In this document: piece by piece, positions 1-6,651 of the stretch
Layout: every line of letters starts with the position of its first letter
Numbering within the stretch: position 1 is the stretch's first letter
NCBI GenBank assembly: GCA_011321985.1
Contig: DROB01000237.1
Span: 1-10,057, forward strand
Origin: Gammaproteobacteria bacterium
GTDB lineage: Bacteria; Pseudomonadota; Gammaproteobacteria; SZUA-229
Length of the DNA: 10,057 nucleotides
Direction: 5' to 3'
Position numbers and translations under genes: made by a program
Notes under the pieces: generated by a model
Database searches by the model: none
Told to the model about the DNA's origin: nothing
The model's input: only the letters and a program-made list of their open reading frames with translations

Positions 1-2
1 AT

Positions 3-443
3 ATCGGTCATAATATATCGAATGCAGCGGTCTATACAGATTTCAATGCCCTGTCACGCCTGAAAGCAGATGCGGCTCAACAGTCTGGTCCAGGAAAAGA
101 TATCGAGAAATCAGAAGAAACGAATAAAAAAGTTTCTGGTCAGATCGAGGCCATGTTTTTTCAGATGGTACTCAAGTCTATGAGAGATGCACAGTCGGTC
201 GGTGACTCACCTGAATCAGACCAGACCCGGTTCTACCAGGATATGTTTGATAAACAGATAACGTTAGAGCTGTCACAGAATAATGGTAATGGTACAGGGC
301 TGGCTACGATGATCGAGAGACAGATATCAGGTGTAGACAGAACCAGGATACCTGATGGACCTGCGACAGAAAATATCGAATTGATACGAAATCAGATAAA
401 CCGTTCATTGAACTTGAATGGACAGAGTGATGACAGGGAGTAG
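3..443 (+). CDS. flgJ: Flagellar rod-binding protein FlgJ, 5' end outside the window, no muramidase domain
   Basis: The open frame runs in from the left edge, so the true start is not visible; the ATG at 153 is internal. The visible part reads YTDFNALSRLKADAA, a charged linker, then QIEAMFFQMVLKSMRDA and a YQDMFDKQ segment. This is the conserved order of the FlgJ N-terminal rod-binding domain, which acts in the periplasm as a scaffold for rod assembly. After about 60 further polar residues the frame stops (TAG, 441-443), and flgK begins five bases later. In Pseudomonas, Vibrio and enterobacteria FlgJ usually continues into a glucosaminidase/muramidase domain of about 150 residues; that domain is absent here. 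The flgK ribosome binding site lies at the very end of this gene, which argues that the stop is genuine. Family assignment is strong; the missing hydrolase is seen directly. Confidence 0.9.
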   Translation: MGHNISNAAVYTDFNALSRLKADAAQQSGPGKDIEKSEETNKKVSGQIEAMFFQMVLKSMRDAQSVGDSPESDQTRFYQDMFDKQITLELSQNNGNGTGLATMIERQISGVDRTRIPDGPATENIELIRNQINRSLNLNGQSDDRE

Positions 444-448
444 ATGAT

Positions 449-2419
449 ATGGCGAGCAGCAGTTTATTAGGTATCGGTACTTCCGGGTTGCAGGCATTCC
501 AGAGTTCTCTGAATACCATCGGTAATAATATAGCGAATGTCAATACTGATGGTTACAGTAAACAGGCGGTCGAACTGGCTACGCGTTCACCACAGATAAA
601 CGGTTTTGGTTTTACCGGTTCAGGTGTAGAGGCGGTAACTATCACTCGTTCTTTTAATGCTTTTATTGAGACTAACCTGCGTAACAGTACTTCTTCAGCC
701 GCAGAATTTGAGGCGTTCCATGCACTGGCAACACAACTTGACAATGTCGTTGCTGATTCAGATGCCGGAGTCGCCAGTTCCATGCAACGATTTTTCGATG
801 CGATGCAGGATGTGGCTGATTCACCTTCGACGACGGCAGCTCGTGAGGTCCTGCTCAATGAAGCAGATAATCTGGCTGATCAATTTAATGAACTGTCCTC
901 CTGGTTTCAAAGTGTCCGTGGGCAGGCAAACAGTGCGATAAAAAGTGATGTTACAGAGATAAACCGGTTGAGTAGTGCTATCGCCGAATTAAATGAAACC
1001 ATCATCACAGATGAAGGCCGTTCTGGTGGGCAGCCTGCTAATAGCCTGCTGGATAGACGTGATGTCCTGATCCGTGACCTGTCTGAACTGGTCTCCGTCA
1101 CTACATTACGCCAGGATGATGGATCTCTGAATGTCATGGCAGGTAACGGGCAGGTACTTGTGGTCGGTAATAAAGCGACGACACTGGAGACTTTTATCGT
1201 TGCGGGTGATCCGAATCAACTGGGCATCGCTATCAGAGGCAGTGGCGGTACACTTGTTCCCATAACCGAGCAGATGTCTGGTGGCCGTCTGGGTGGTACA
1301 TTAAACTTTCGCGATCGTATGCTTGATCCAGCGAGCAACAGTCTGGGCCTGACAGCGATCGGATTAAGCCAGTTCATCAACGAGCAGCAGAACAGTGGTA
1401 TGGATATCGATGGCCTGCTAGGTAATGACTTTTTTAAATCAGGACAGCCGCAGGTTCAGACTCTGGCGGGTGCTCCGGGTAGTGTTCTGGTCGCATTCGA
1501 TGATGTATCGCAACTGACGAATAATGATTATAAATTTCAGTTCAATGGCGGAGCATGGCAGTTAACGCGCAGTGATACCAATCAGGTTATCGCCATGACG
1601 GGGTCGGGCACTGCGGCTGACCCTTTTATCGCAGACGGGATAAGCCTGGAGGTAACGGCTGCTCCGGCAAACGGTGACTCCTTTATCATACGTCCAACAC
1701 GTACGGGCGCGGTTGACATGGAGATGGTCCTGGCTAGCAGCCGACAGATCGCGGCGGCGGCACCCGTGCGAAGTTTATCCGCTAACGCAAACACGGGAAC
1801 CGGTGTGATCAGTTCTGGCGTGGTTACCGACATTGATAATGCGGCATTTCAGGCTACACCAGGTCAGATATCTCCACCGGTCTTGATACGGTTCACCGGT
1901 ACCAACAGTTATGATGTTTATGATAATACTAACCCGGGTGCACCGGTATTACTCGAAGGCGGTATCGCTTATGATGCTGCAACTGGTGGTGATGTATTTC
2001 CGACACCGGGCGGTATTGATCATGGTTATAGTCTGCGTCTGACAGGTGCACCGGTAACCGGTGATGAATTTAGCAGTGAATATAATACTGGTGGTATCGG
2101 TGATAACCGTAATGCCCTGTTGATGGCAGGACTAGTAGACAATAAAGTTCTGTCGAATGGGACAGAAAGTATTGGTGATAGTTACCTTTCACTGGTAACC
2201 GATGTGGGTACGGCGACGAAACAGGCCGAATTGAGTAGTCTGTCACAGAGTCGTGTACTTGATCAGGCCATCTCATCACGTGAATCGACATCCGGCGTGA
2301 ACCTCGATGAAGAAGCCGCCAACCTTATCCGGTTTCAACAGGCCTATCAGGCAGCCGCACAAATTATTTCTGTGGCAAATGAGCTATTTGATGTCGTGTT
2401 AAATACGGTAAGGAGATAG
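449..2419 (+). CDS. flgK: Flagellar hook-associated protein 1 (FlgK)
   Basis: FlgK is the first junction protein between hook and filament, exported through the flagellar type III system and placed on the hook tip. The 656-residue length fits polar-flagellum FlgKs. Residues 6-40 carry the hallmark N-terminal rod/hook motif (LGIGTSGLQAFQ, then NNIANVNTDGYS). The C-terminal 42 residues carry SGVNLDEEAANLIRFQQAYQ followed by an amphipathic helix ending NTVRR. These two ends form the D0/D1 coiled-coil domains; the middle (about residues 280-560) is Gly/Thr/Asp-rich, as expected of the variable surface domains. No cysteine is present. The start is set by GGGAG at 436-440, eight bases before ATG. 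It lies five bases after flgJ and two before flgL, so the three are surely one transcript. Confidence 0.97.
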   Translation: MASSSLLGIGTSGLQAFQSSLNTIGNNIANVNTDGYSKQAVELATRSPQINGFGFTGSGVEAVTITRSFNAFIETNLRNSTSSAAEFEAFHALATQLDNVVADSDAGVASSMQRFFDAMQDVADSPSTTAAREVLLNEADNLADQFNELSSWFQSVRGQANSAIKSDVTEINRLSSAIAELNETIITDEGRSGGQPANSLLDRRDVLIRDLSELVSVTTLRQDDGSLNVMAGNGQVLVVGNKATTLETFIVAGDPNQLGIAIRGSGGTLVPITEQMSGGRLGGTLNFRDRMLDPASNSLGLTAIGLSQFINEQQNSGMDIDGLLGNDFFKSGQPQVQTLAGAPGSVLVAFDDVSQLTNNDYKFQFNGGAWQLTRSDTNQVIAMTGSGTAADPFIADGISLEVTAAPANGDSFIIRPTRTGAVDMEMVLASSRQIAAAAPVRSLSANANTGTGVISSGVVTDIDNAAFQATPGQISPPVLIRFTGTNSYDVYDNTNPGAPVLLEGGIAYDAATGGDVFPTPGGIDHGYSLRLTGAPVTGDEFSSEYNTGGIGDNRNALLMAGLVDNKVLSNGTESIGDSYLSLVTDVGTATKQAELSSLSQSRVLDQAISSRESTSGVNLDEEAANLIRFQQAYQAAAQIISVANELFDVVLNTVRR

Positions 2420-2421
2420 TC

Positions 2422-3324
2422 ATGCGCTTATCCTCTTCACAGATCTACCAACAGGCTGTTAATGCGATGCAGAATAAACAGTCGGACCTTGCGAAGACAC
2501 AGTTGCAACTGGCTACGGGAAAACGGATCCTGGCACCCAGTGATGATCCGGCTAGTGCGACACGCATACTGGATCTCAATCAGGTCATAGAGACGACAGA
2601 TCAGTATCAACGCAACGCAGATTATGCAGAGACACGTCTGTCTTCAGAAGAAACGATACTCGCTGATGTCGGAAATGTATTACAGAGGATACGTGAACTG
2701 TCCGTGCGAGCCAATAACGATACCTTGAGTGCCGGAGACCGACAGGCGATAGCTGAAGAGGTCCGGACTAATCTCGAAGCGGTCACGCAACTGGCTAACA
2801 GCCAGGACGCGAGTGGAGAGTATCTCTTCTCGGGTTTTAAAACAGATACTGTCCCTTTTACTGATGATGGTTCAGGTAATTATGCTTATCAGGGGGACCA
2901 GGGTGTCAGGAGTTTACAGATAGGTAATAAAAGGCAGGTTTCGGTGGGCGATGCGGGTAACGATGTGTTCATGAAAGTGGATGATGGTGCCGGAGGCACG
3001 GTAAATATGTTTGAGATGTTATACGGGATAATGACTGACCTGGAAGCAAATAATCCATCGACGACATCATTGACACAGTTAGATTCAGCGATTGATGTAG
3101 TGCTCAATACCCGGTCAACTATCGGTGCGAGGATGAATACGATAGATACTCAGCGAAATGCGAATGATAGCTTTTCGCTAATATTGCAGGAAAATCGCTC
3201 CAGTCTGGAAGATCTGGATTATGCAAAAGCAGTCAGTCAATTTGAACAACAGATCCTTGCATTACAGGCATCACAACAAAGTTTTGTAAAGATAGAGGGA
3301 TTATCATTATTTAATTTCCTGTAG
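2422..3324 (+). CDS. flgL: Flagellar hook-associated protein 3 (FlgL)
   Basis: FlgL is the second hook-filament junction protein, sitting on FlgK and receiving the first flagellin subunits. At 300 residues it is in the usual size class. It begins MRLSSSQIYQQAVNAMQ and has the flagellin-like GKRILAPSDDPASA at residues 33-46 and the FlgL signature SGEYLFSGFKT at residues 131-141. It ends in a flagellin-type helix (residues about 255-300, with FEQQILALQASQQSFVKIEG). Its ribosome binding site AAGGAG (2410-2415) lies inside the last codons of flgK, indicating tight co-translation. After its stop there are 43 bases without an obvious terminator before the next gene, so read-through into the TPR gene is likely. 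Confidence 0.96.
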   Translation: MRLSSSQIYQQAVNAMQNKQSDLAKTQLQLATGKRILAPSDDPASATRILDLNQVIETTDQYQRNADYAETRLSSEETILADVGNVLQRIRELSVRANNDTLSAGDRQAIAEEVRTNLEAVTQLANSQDASGEYLFSGFKTDTVPFTDDGSGNYAYQGDQGVRSLQIGNKRQVSVGDAGNDVFMKVDDGAGGTVNMFEMLYGIMTDLEANNPSTTSLTQLDSAIDVVLNTRSTIGARMNTIDTQRNANDSFSLILQENRSSLEDLDYAKAVSQFEQQILALQASQQSFVKIEGLSLFNFL

Positions 3325-3367
3325 TTACCACCATTGATTATAGAGAAAGAATACAAGGTACTTAATT

Positions 3368-3916
3368 ATGAAAAGAACAAATATAAAAATTGAAAGAAAA
3401 GCGGCATTCATTAATGATATACCTGAGCAGGTTAGCCAGGTAGCACCTCTTCTTATCGAAGCAAGAAAATATTTTGATGATAAGCAATGGGTTCAGGCAA
3501 ACTGTCTGTATCAGCAGGTGATCGATATCGACAGTAAAAATATTACTGCTTTAAATGATCTGGGTTTGATCGCGATGGAGATGGGTATGTTGTCACTCGC
3601 GGTTGATTTTTTCACCATGGCCAATGAAGTCGATGCGCGTGACCTGAGTATCAACAAGAATCTTGCAGTGGCCTACACCCGTATGTCCAGGTTTACGGAT
3701 GCGATATTACAGTATATATGCATACTGGATATCGATGAGAATAATCTTGATGCTCATGGTGAGTTAGCACGATTAAATCTGGAAGCGGGCAATATGGAAC
3801 TGGCTCTGCATCATTGCCGATATGCACTCGAGATGAACCCTGAAGATGCAAAAAATCTTCGGGGTATCGTCGTACCTGATCCAACGACATTGTCCGTCGA
3901 TACTGTCGAGAAGTGA
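3368..3916 (+). CDS. Small TPR-repeat protein of unknown role between flgL and the flagellins
   Basis: The 182-residue product is almost entirely tetratricopeptide repeats. After a basic N-terminus, four consecutive 34-residue units can be laid out at about residues 25-58, 59-92, 93-126 and 127-160. Each has the helix-turn-helix pattern, for example A..Y..V..ID..N..AL.DLG and LA.AY.R...F.DAI.QY. The last unit closes with the typical NPED. No signal peptide or membrane segment is seen, so it is probably cytoplasmic. The start has a modest AAGG at 3355-3358. The gene follows flgL by 43 bases on the same strand and precedes the flagellin promoter, so it probably ends the flgJKL transcript. TPR proteins are common among flagellin-modification or export accessory factors in this chromosomal position; that role is inference. 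No glycosyltransferase domain is present. Confidence 0.85.
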   Translation: MKRTNIKIERKAAFINDIPEQVSQVAPLLIEARKYFDDKQWVQANCLYQQVIDIDSKNITALNDLGLIAMEMGMLSLAVDFFTMANEVDARDLSINKNLAVAYTRMSRFTDAILQYICILDIDENNLDAHGELARLNLEAGNMELALHHCRYALEMNPEDAKNLRGIVVPDPTTLSVDTVEK

Positions 3917-4084
3917 AGCCGGCGGCATATATCGAATAAGAGTCCATACCGCACCTTGATTATTATTTTAATTATGGAAATGACAGAATCGAATTTATGA
4001 GGAAAATAAAATGATGAATAATATTGTTAAGTAGTTGTAATTAATATGAATATGCTTGTTACATAATCAAGTCATATCGAGATG

Positions 4085-4125
4085 CCGGGTTACCTGAATG
4101 AGCAATAGTTCAGATCGTATCCCGG
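4085..4125 (+). other. Two-part stem-loop just upstream of the first flagellin promoter
   Basis: Within the 365-base gap between the TPR gene and the first flagellin, CCGGG (4085-4089) pairs with CCCGG (4121-4125), and inside it CTGAA (4094-4098) pairs with TTCAG (4109-4113). No T-run follows, so it is not a classical intrinsic terminator. It ends 18 bases before the sigma28 -35 element and could be a weak end of the upstream transcript or a protein-binding site. The rest of 3917-4084 is AT-rich and holds no credible gene, only a seven-codon reading frame at 4011-4034. Confidence 0.35.
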
Positions 4126-4143
4126 TCGATCGTGGCTGAGCAT

Positions 4144-4170
4144 TAAAGTTATCCAGTTTATCGCCGATGT
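4144..4170 (+). promoter_or_regulatory. Sigma28 (FliA) promoter of the first flagellin gene
   Basis: TAAAGTTA (-35, 4144-4151), an 11-base spacer and GCCGATGT (-10, 4163-4170) closely match the FliA consensus TAAAGTTT-N11-GCCGATAA. Transcription should begin near 4177, giving a leader of about 105 bases. The same arrangement recurs before the second flagellin. FliA control means expression only after hook completion and FlgM export. Confidence 0.88.
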
Positions 4171-4180
4171 ATCAATCGGA

Positions 4181-4262
4181 GGCGGTGAATATCTGGTGTG
4201 TATCTCAGATATATCCGCCAAATATAACGTGCAATCTGGTCAATATTTAACCGGTATTGCAC
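4181..4262 (+). promoter_or_regulatory. Structured 5' leader of the first flagellin mRNA (two hairpins)
   Basis: Hairpin 1: GGCGG (4181-4185) pairs with CCGCC (4215-4219), and ATATCTG (4189-4195) pairs with CAGATAT (4206-4212), around a 10-base loop. Hairpin 2: GTGCAAT (4229-4235) pairs with ATTGCAC (4256-4262), then after one bulged T at 4255, CTGGT (4236-4240) pairs with ACCGG (4250-4254) including one G-U, around a 9-base loop. Hairpin 1 starts within a few bases of the predicted transcript end; hairpin 2 ends eight bases before the GGAG ribosome binding site. The leader of the second flagellin has the same two-hairpin plan. Pairing is read directly; a regulatory or mRNA-stabilising role is inference. 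Confidence 0.65.
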
Positions 4263-4281
4263 ATAAAACTGGAGAATGAAC

Positions 4282-5112
4282 ATGGCTTTAGTCATTAATT
4301 CAAATATTATGTCGCTGAATGCGCAGCGTAATGTGAGCGCGACCAATAATCAGCTGGCGACTTCACTGCAACGTCTGTCATCAGGTCTGCGTATCAATAG
4401 TGCAAAAGATGATGCGGCGGGTCTGTATACGGTAGAACGTCAGACAGCGGATATCCGAGGCCTGAATCAGGCAGCACGAAATGCAGCAGATGGTATCTCA
4501 CTGGCACAGACAGCTGAATCAGCCCTGGGTCAGATTTCTGATAATCTGCAACGTATACGTGAACTGGCTGTGCAGGCATCAAACGGCACGGTCGAAGATC
4601 GTACCGGTCTGCAGACAGAAGCAGATCTGTTATCAGCTGAAATCCTGCGTATTGCAGGTGAAGCGAGTTTCAATGGTGTACAACTACTGGATGGCACACA
4701 GGCCACTGCACTGGAATTTCAGGTAGGTCAGGATGCAACTGATCAGATCTCGATCGCTTCGACTGCACTCGATGTTTCAGCTATCAATGCCTATGCAGGT
4801 TCAGGTGCGTTTGATATCAGCACCGATGCCAATGCAGCCCAGGCTGAATTGACAAATCTTGACGCTGATATCGATGCCGTTTCTGGTCTGCGTGCGACTT
4901 TCGGTGCAACACAGAATCGTTTCGAAGCTGTCATCAGTAGTGTGCAGAGTTATGCTGAAAATGTGAGCGCCTCTCGTAGCCGTATACAGGATGCGGATTT
5001 TGCAGCAGAAACAGCCAATCTGACTAAAGTACAGATCATGCAACAGGCTGGTGTAGCCATGCTGGCACAGGCTAACCAGGCACCACAGACTGTACTGTCA
5101 TTATTACGTTAA
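4282..5112 (+). CDS. fliC: Flagellin, first of two tandem copies
   Basis: This is the filament subunit, exported and polymerised beneath the FliD cap. The 276-residue protein opens with MALVINSNIMSLNAQRN, the conserved flagellin N-terminus, has LSSGLRINSAKDDAAGL at residues 33-49, and closes with the C-terminal D1/D0 part (SRIQDADFAAET near 233-244, then NLTKVQIMQQAGVAMLAQAN). The middle is short, so the filament core domains D0/D1 dominate and the outer D2/D3 domains are essentially lacking. No cysteine is present. An in-frame ATG at 4276 would add two residues but lies only one base after GGAG (4271-4274); the ATG at 4282 has correct spacing and matches the second copy. A sigma28 promoter and a structured leader precede it. 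It is 95% identical in protein to the second copy. The symbol fliC is by family; which copy is the major filament protein cannot be told. Confidence 0.96.
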   Translation: MALVINSNIMSLNAQRNVSATNNQLATSLQRLSSGLRINSAKDDAAGLYTVERQTADIRGLNQAARNAADGISLAQTAESALGQISDNLQRIRELAVQASNGTVEDRTGLQTEADLLSAEILRIAGEASFNGVQLLDGTQATALEFQVGQDATDQISIASTALDVSAINAYAGSGAFDISTDANAAQAELTNLDADIDAVSGLRATFGATQNRFEAVISSVQSYAENVSASRSRIQDADFAAETANLTKVQIMQQAGVAMLAQANQAPQTVLSLLR

Positions 5113-5182
5113 ACGCAGCTAAGGTACTACGTTGACACAGGAATGACCTCAATCTCAGGGATGAGAAATATCTGATATACGG

Positions 5183-5223
5183 CACTGCGCCGGATTCACT
5201 CTCTGAGCCTGGTGTAGTGTTTT
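5183..5223 (+). terminator. Probable intrinsic terminator of the first flagellin gene
   Basis: CACTGCGCCGG (5183-5193) can pair over 11 positions, three of them G-U, with 5209-5219, leaving a 15-base loop. TTTT (5220-5223) follows directly. It lies 70 bases after the flagellin stop, a sensible place to end this transcript before the second sigma28 promoter. The G-U pairs make it imperfect. Confidence 0.5.
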
Positions 5224-5440
5224 CATATTGAAACCTTCATTAATCTCTACGGGTTAATCCCCCGAGGCTCAACGCGAATTTCGTGCAGATGAACATTCAC
5301 TGTCCGCTTGTGGCGGGGTAGTTTATTATGGGTGACGATAATAAAATTTTCCCTGTGCAGAAAGATACCGGACCATAGCAGCGGTTTTTGAAGCACGACA
5401 CAACAATTTACAGGTTTAACCGGACATATTGTTGAGGCGA
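5224..5440. other. Intergenic stretch between the flagellins with no supported gene
   Basis: About 217 bases between the terminator and the inverted-repeat element hold no credible gene. An 8-bp perfect inverted repeat is visible: TTTATTAT (5322-5329) and ATAATAAA (5338-5345), separated by GGGTGACG. A minus-strand open frame covers 5247-5486, but its ATG lies inside the repeat element and it has no clear ribosome binding site. Its C-terminal part is basic (LPRHKRTVNVHLHEIRVEPR) and could be a relic of a lost gene, though I cannot identify one. Confidence 0.4.
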
Positions 5441-5546
5441 AAATAAAGGATACGCATTGTTCAAGATACGCTACAAGTACGTCCATGTAGGCTCGACATC
5501 CGCGTCCCTGCGGCTGACGGTCTTGAACAATGCGTATCCTTTATTT
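5441..5546. repeat. 106-bp MITE/REP-like element with 26-bp perfect inverted ends
   Basis: Positions 5441-5466 are the exact reverse complement of 5521-5546, a 26-bp uninterrupted match. The 54-base centre carries two smaller hairpins: CTACA (5471-5475) with TGTAG (5486-5490), and CCGC (5500-5503) with GCGG (5510-5513); both loops contain GTCC. The element is too short to code for a transposase, and no clear target-site duplication is visible at its edges. Its design fits a non-autonomous palindromic repeat (MITE or REP/REPIN-type) moved by a transposase elsewhere. If transcribed it would form a very stable hairpin between the two flagellin units. It is either a dispersed repeat or a locus-specific insulator; a dispersed repeat seems more likely. 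Confidence 0.75.
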
Positions 5547-5568
5547 CAATACTATTAGTAACTGAATC

Positions 5569-5580
5569 GTTTCCGGAAAC
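5569..5580. promoter_or_regulatory. 12-bp perfect palindrome upstream of the second flagellin promoter
   Basis: GTTTCCGGAAAC reads the same on both strands and ends 32 bases before the -35 element of the second flagellin promoter. No counterpart is seen at the first flagellin. It could bind a dimeric regulator, but nothing in the window supports this beyond symmetry and position. Confidence 0.25.
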
Positions 5581-5612
5581 AGCTATATTTTTATCTTAAG
5601 CTGATCCATCTC

Positions 5613-5639
5613 TAAAGTTTTTTAATTCTCCGTCGATGA
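5613..5639 (+). promoter_or_regulatory. Sigma28 (FliA) promoter of the second flagellin gene
   Basis: TAAAGTTT (-35, 5613-5620) is a perfect consensus box. An 11-base spacer leads to GTCGATGA (-10, 5632-5639), slightly off the GCCGATAA consensus. Transcription should start near 5646, giving a leader of about 100 bases. Compared with the first flagellin promoter the -35 is better and the -10 is weaker, so the two copies may be expressed at different levels. Confidence 0.85.
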
Positions 5640-5649
5640 TATCCATGGA

Positions 5650-5725
5650 AGCGGTAAATATCTCAGGAAGGTATATCCGCTAAATATTAAGTGCATCCCC
5701 CCATGAAAGCATTTATGGACTGCAC
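5650..5725 (+). promoter_or_regulatory. Structured 5' leader of the second flagellin mRNA (two hairpins)
   Basis: Hairpin 1: AGCGG (5650-5654) pairs with CCGCT (5677-5681), with ATAT (5658-5661) pairing to ATAT (5673-5676) inside. The outer G-C pair of the first leader is here an A-T pair, a compensatory change. Hairpin 2: GTGCA (5691-5695) pairs with TGCAC (5721-5725), with CCAT (5701-5704) pairing to ATGG (5715-5718) inside; its interior sequence differs from the first leader. The apical part of hairpin 1 contains AGGA (5665-5668), the type of motif bound by CsrA/RsmA. The GGAGA ribosome binding site follows at 5735-5739. Confidence 0.6.
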
Positions 5726-5745
5726 ACAGAAATTGGAGAACGATC

Positions 5746-6576
5746 ATGGCATTAGTCATTAACTCAAACATCATGTCGCTGAATGCACAGCGTAACGTCA
5801 GTATGACCAATAATCAGCTGGCGACATCACTGCAACGCCTTTCATCAGGTTTACGTATCAACAGTGCTAAAGATGATGCAGCAGGACTTTATACGGTAGA
5901 ACGTCAAACAGCAGATATCCGTGGCTTGAATCAGGCTGCACGGAATGCGGCAGATGGTATATCACTGGCACAGACGGCAGAAGCCGCCCTGGGTCAGATC
6001 TCGGATAACCTGCAACGTATACGAGAATTATCTGTGCAGGCATCGAACGGAACGGTCGAAGACCGCACCGGTTTACAGACAGAAGCTGATTTACTATCAG
6101 CAGAGATCACAAGGATCGTCGATGCTGCCAGTTTTAACGGCGTGCAGTTACTCGATGGGACTCAGGCTACCGCACTGGAATTTCAGGTAGGACAGGATGC
6201 GACTGATCAGATTTCGATATCCAATGTCGCACTGGACGTTTCGGCCATCAATGCTTATGCCGGTTCAGGTGCGTTTGATATCAGCACCGATGCCAATGCA
6301 GCCCAGGCTGAATTGACCAACCTCGATGCTGATATCGATGCGGTCTCAGGTCTGCGTGCCACTTTTGGTGCAACACAGAATCGATTCGAGGCGGTGATCA
6401 GTAGTGTACAGAGTTATGCAGAAAATCTGAGTGCATCACGAAGTCGAATTCAGGATGCGGATTTTGCCGCTGAAACAGCTAACCTGACCAAGGTTCAGAT
6501 CATGCAGCAGGCCGGTGTTGCCATGTTATCTCAGGCTAATCAGGTTCCTCAGACTGTTCTGTCACTACTGCAATAA
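5746..6576 (+). CDS. fliC: Flagellin, second of two tandem copies
   Basis: This is the second filament subunit, 276 residues, colinear with the first copy without gaps. I count 14 substitutions. They cluster at residues 122-127 (ILRIAGE versus ITRIVDA), around residue 160 (ISIAST versus ISISNV), and singly elsewhere, including the last residue (R versus Q). The N-terminal and C-terminal polymerisation domains are intact and the surface-exposed middle is again minimal. Synonymous sites differ often: 16 base differences in the first 120 bases, mostly third positions. The duplication is therefore not recent, or the copies have evolved under strong protein constraint. The start has GGAGA at 5735-5739. 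It has its own sigma28 promoter and leader. Either copy could be the major subunit. Confidence 0.96.
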   Translation: MALVINSNIMSLNAQRNVSMTNNQLATSLQRLSSGLRINSAKDDAAGLYTVERQTADIRGLNQAARNAADGISLAQTAEAALGQISDNLQRIRELSVQASNGTVEDRTGLQTEADLLSAEITRIVDAASFNGVQLLDGTQATALEFQVGQDATDQISISNVALDVSAINAYAGSGAFDISTDANAAQAELTNLDADIDAVSGLRATFGATQNRFEAVISSVQSYAENLSASRSRIQDADFAAETANLTKVQIMQQAGVAMLSQANQVPQTVLSLLQ

Positions 6577-6609
6577 GAGAGTAGCCGTCAGGAGAATAAT
6601 ATAATTATC

Positions 6610-6642
6610 TAGGGAAACCCTGAATTAATCGGAGTTTCCCTA
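6610..6642. terminator. Hairpin after the second flagellin gene, first of two
   Basis: TAGGGAAAC (6610-6618) pairs perfectly with GTTTCCCTA (6634-6642) around a 15-base loop. It begins 34 bases after the flagellin stop. No T-run follows on the + strand, so termination may be partial; it may instead protect the flagellin mRNA 3' end. Confidence 0.5.
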
Positions 6643-6651
6643 AAGATCAAC

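Noticed and set aside
4011..4034. Seven-codon reading frame (MMNNIVK) after a GAGGAAAA motif
   Set aside because: Far too short to support as a gene, in an AT-rich spacer; no regulatory link to a downstream gene is visible.
4276..4281. ATG giving a two-residue N-terminal extension of the first flagellin
   Set aside because: It is one base from the GGAG motif; the ATG at 4282 has proper spacing and matches the second copy and the family start.
5247..5486. 79-residue minus-strand open frame between the flagellins
   Set aside because: Its ATG lies inside the palindromic repeat, no ribosome binding site is visible and no protein family is recognised. It is kept only as a possible relic.
4282..6576. 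Phase-variable or recombinational flagellin switching
   Set aside because: Both flagellins have complete promoters in the same orientation, no invertase gene is present, and the proteins are nearly identical, so switching would have little effect.
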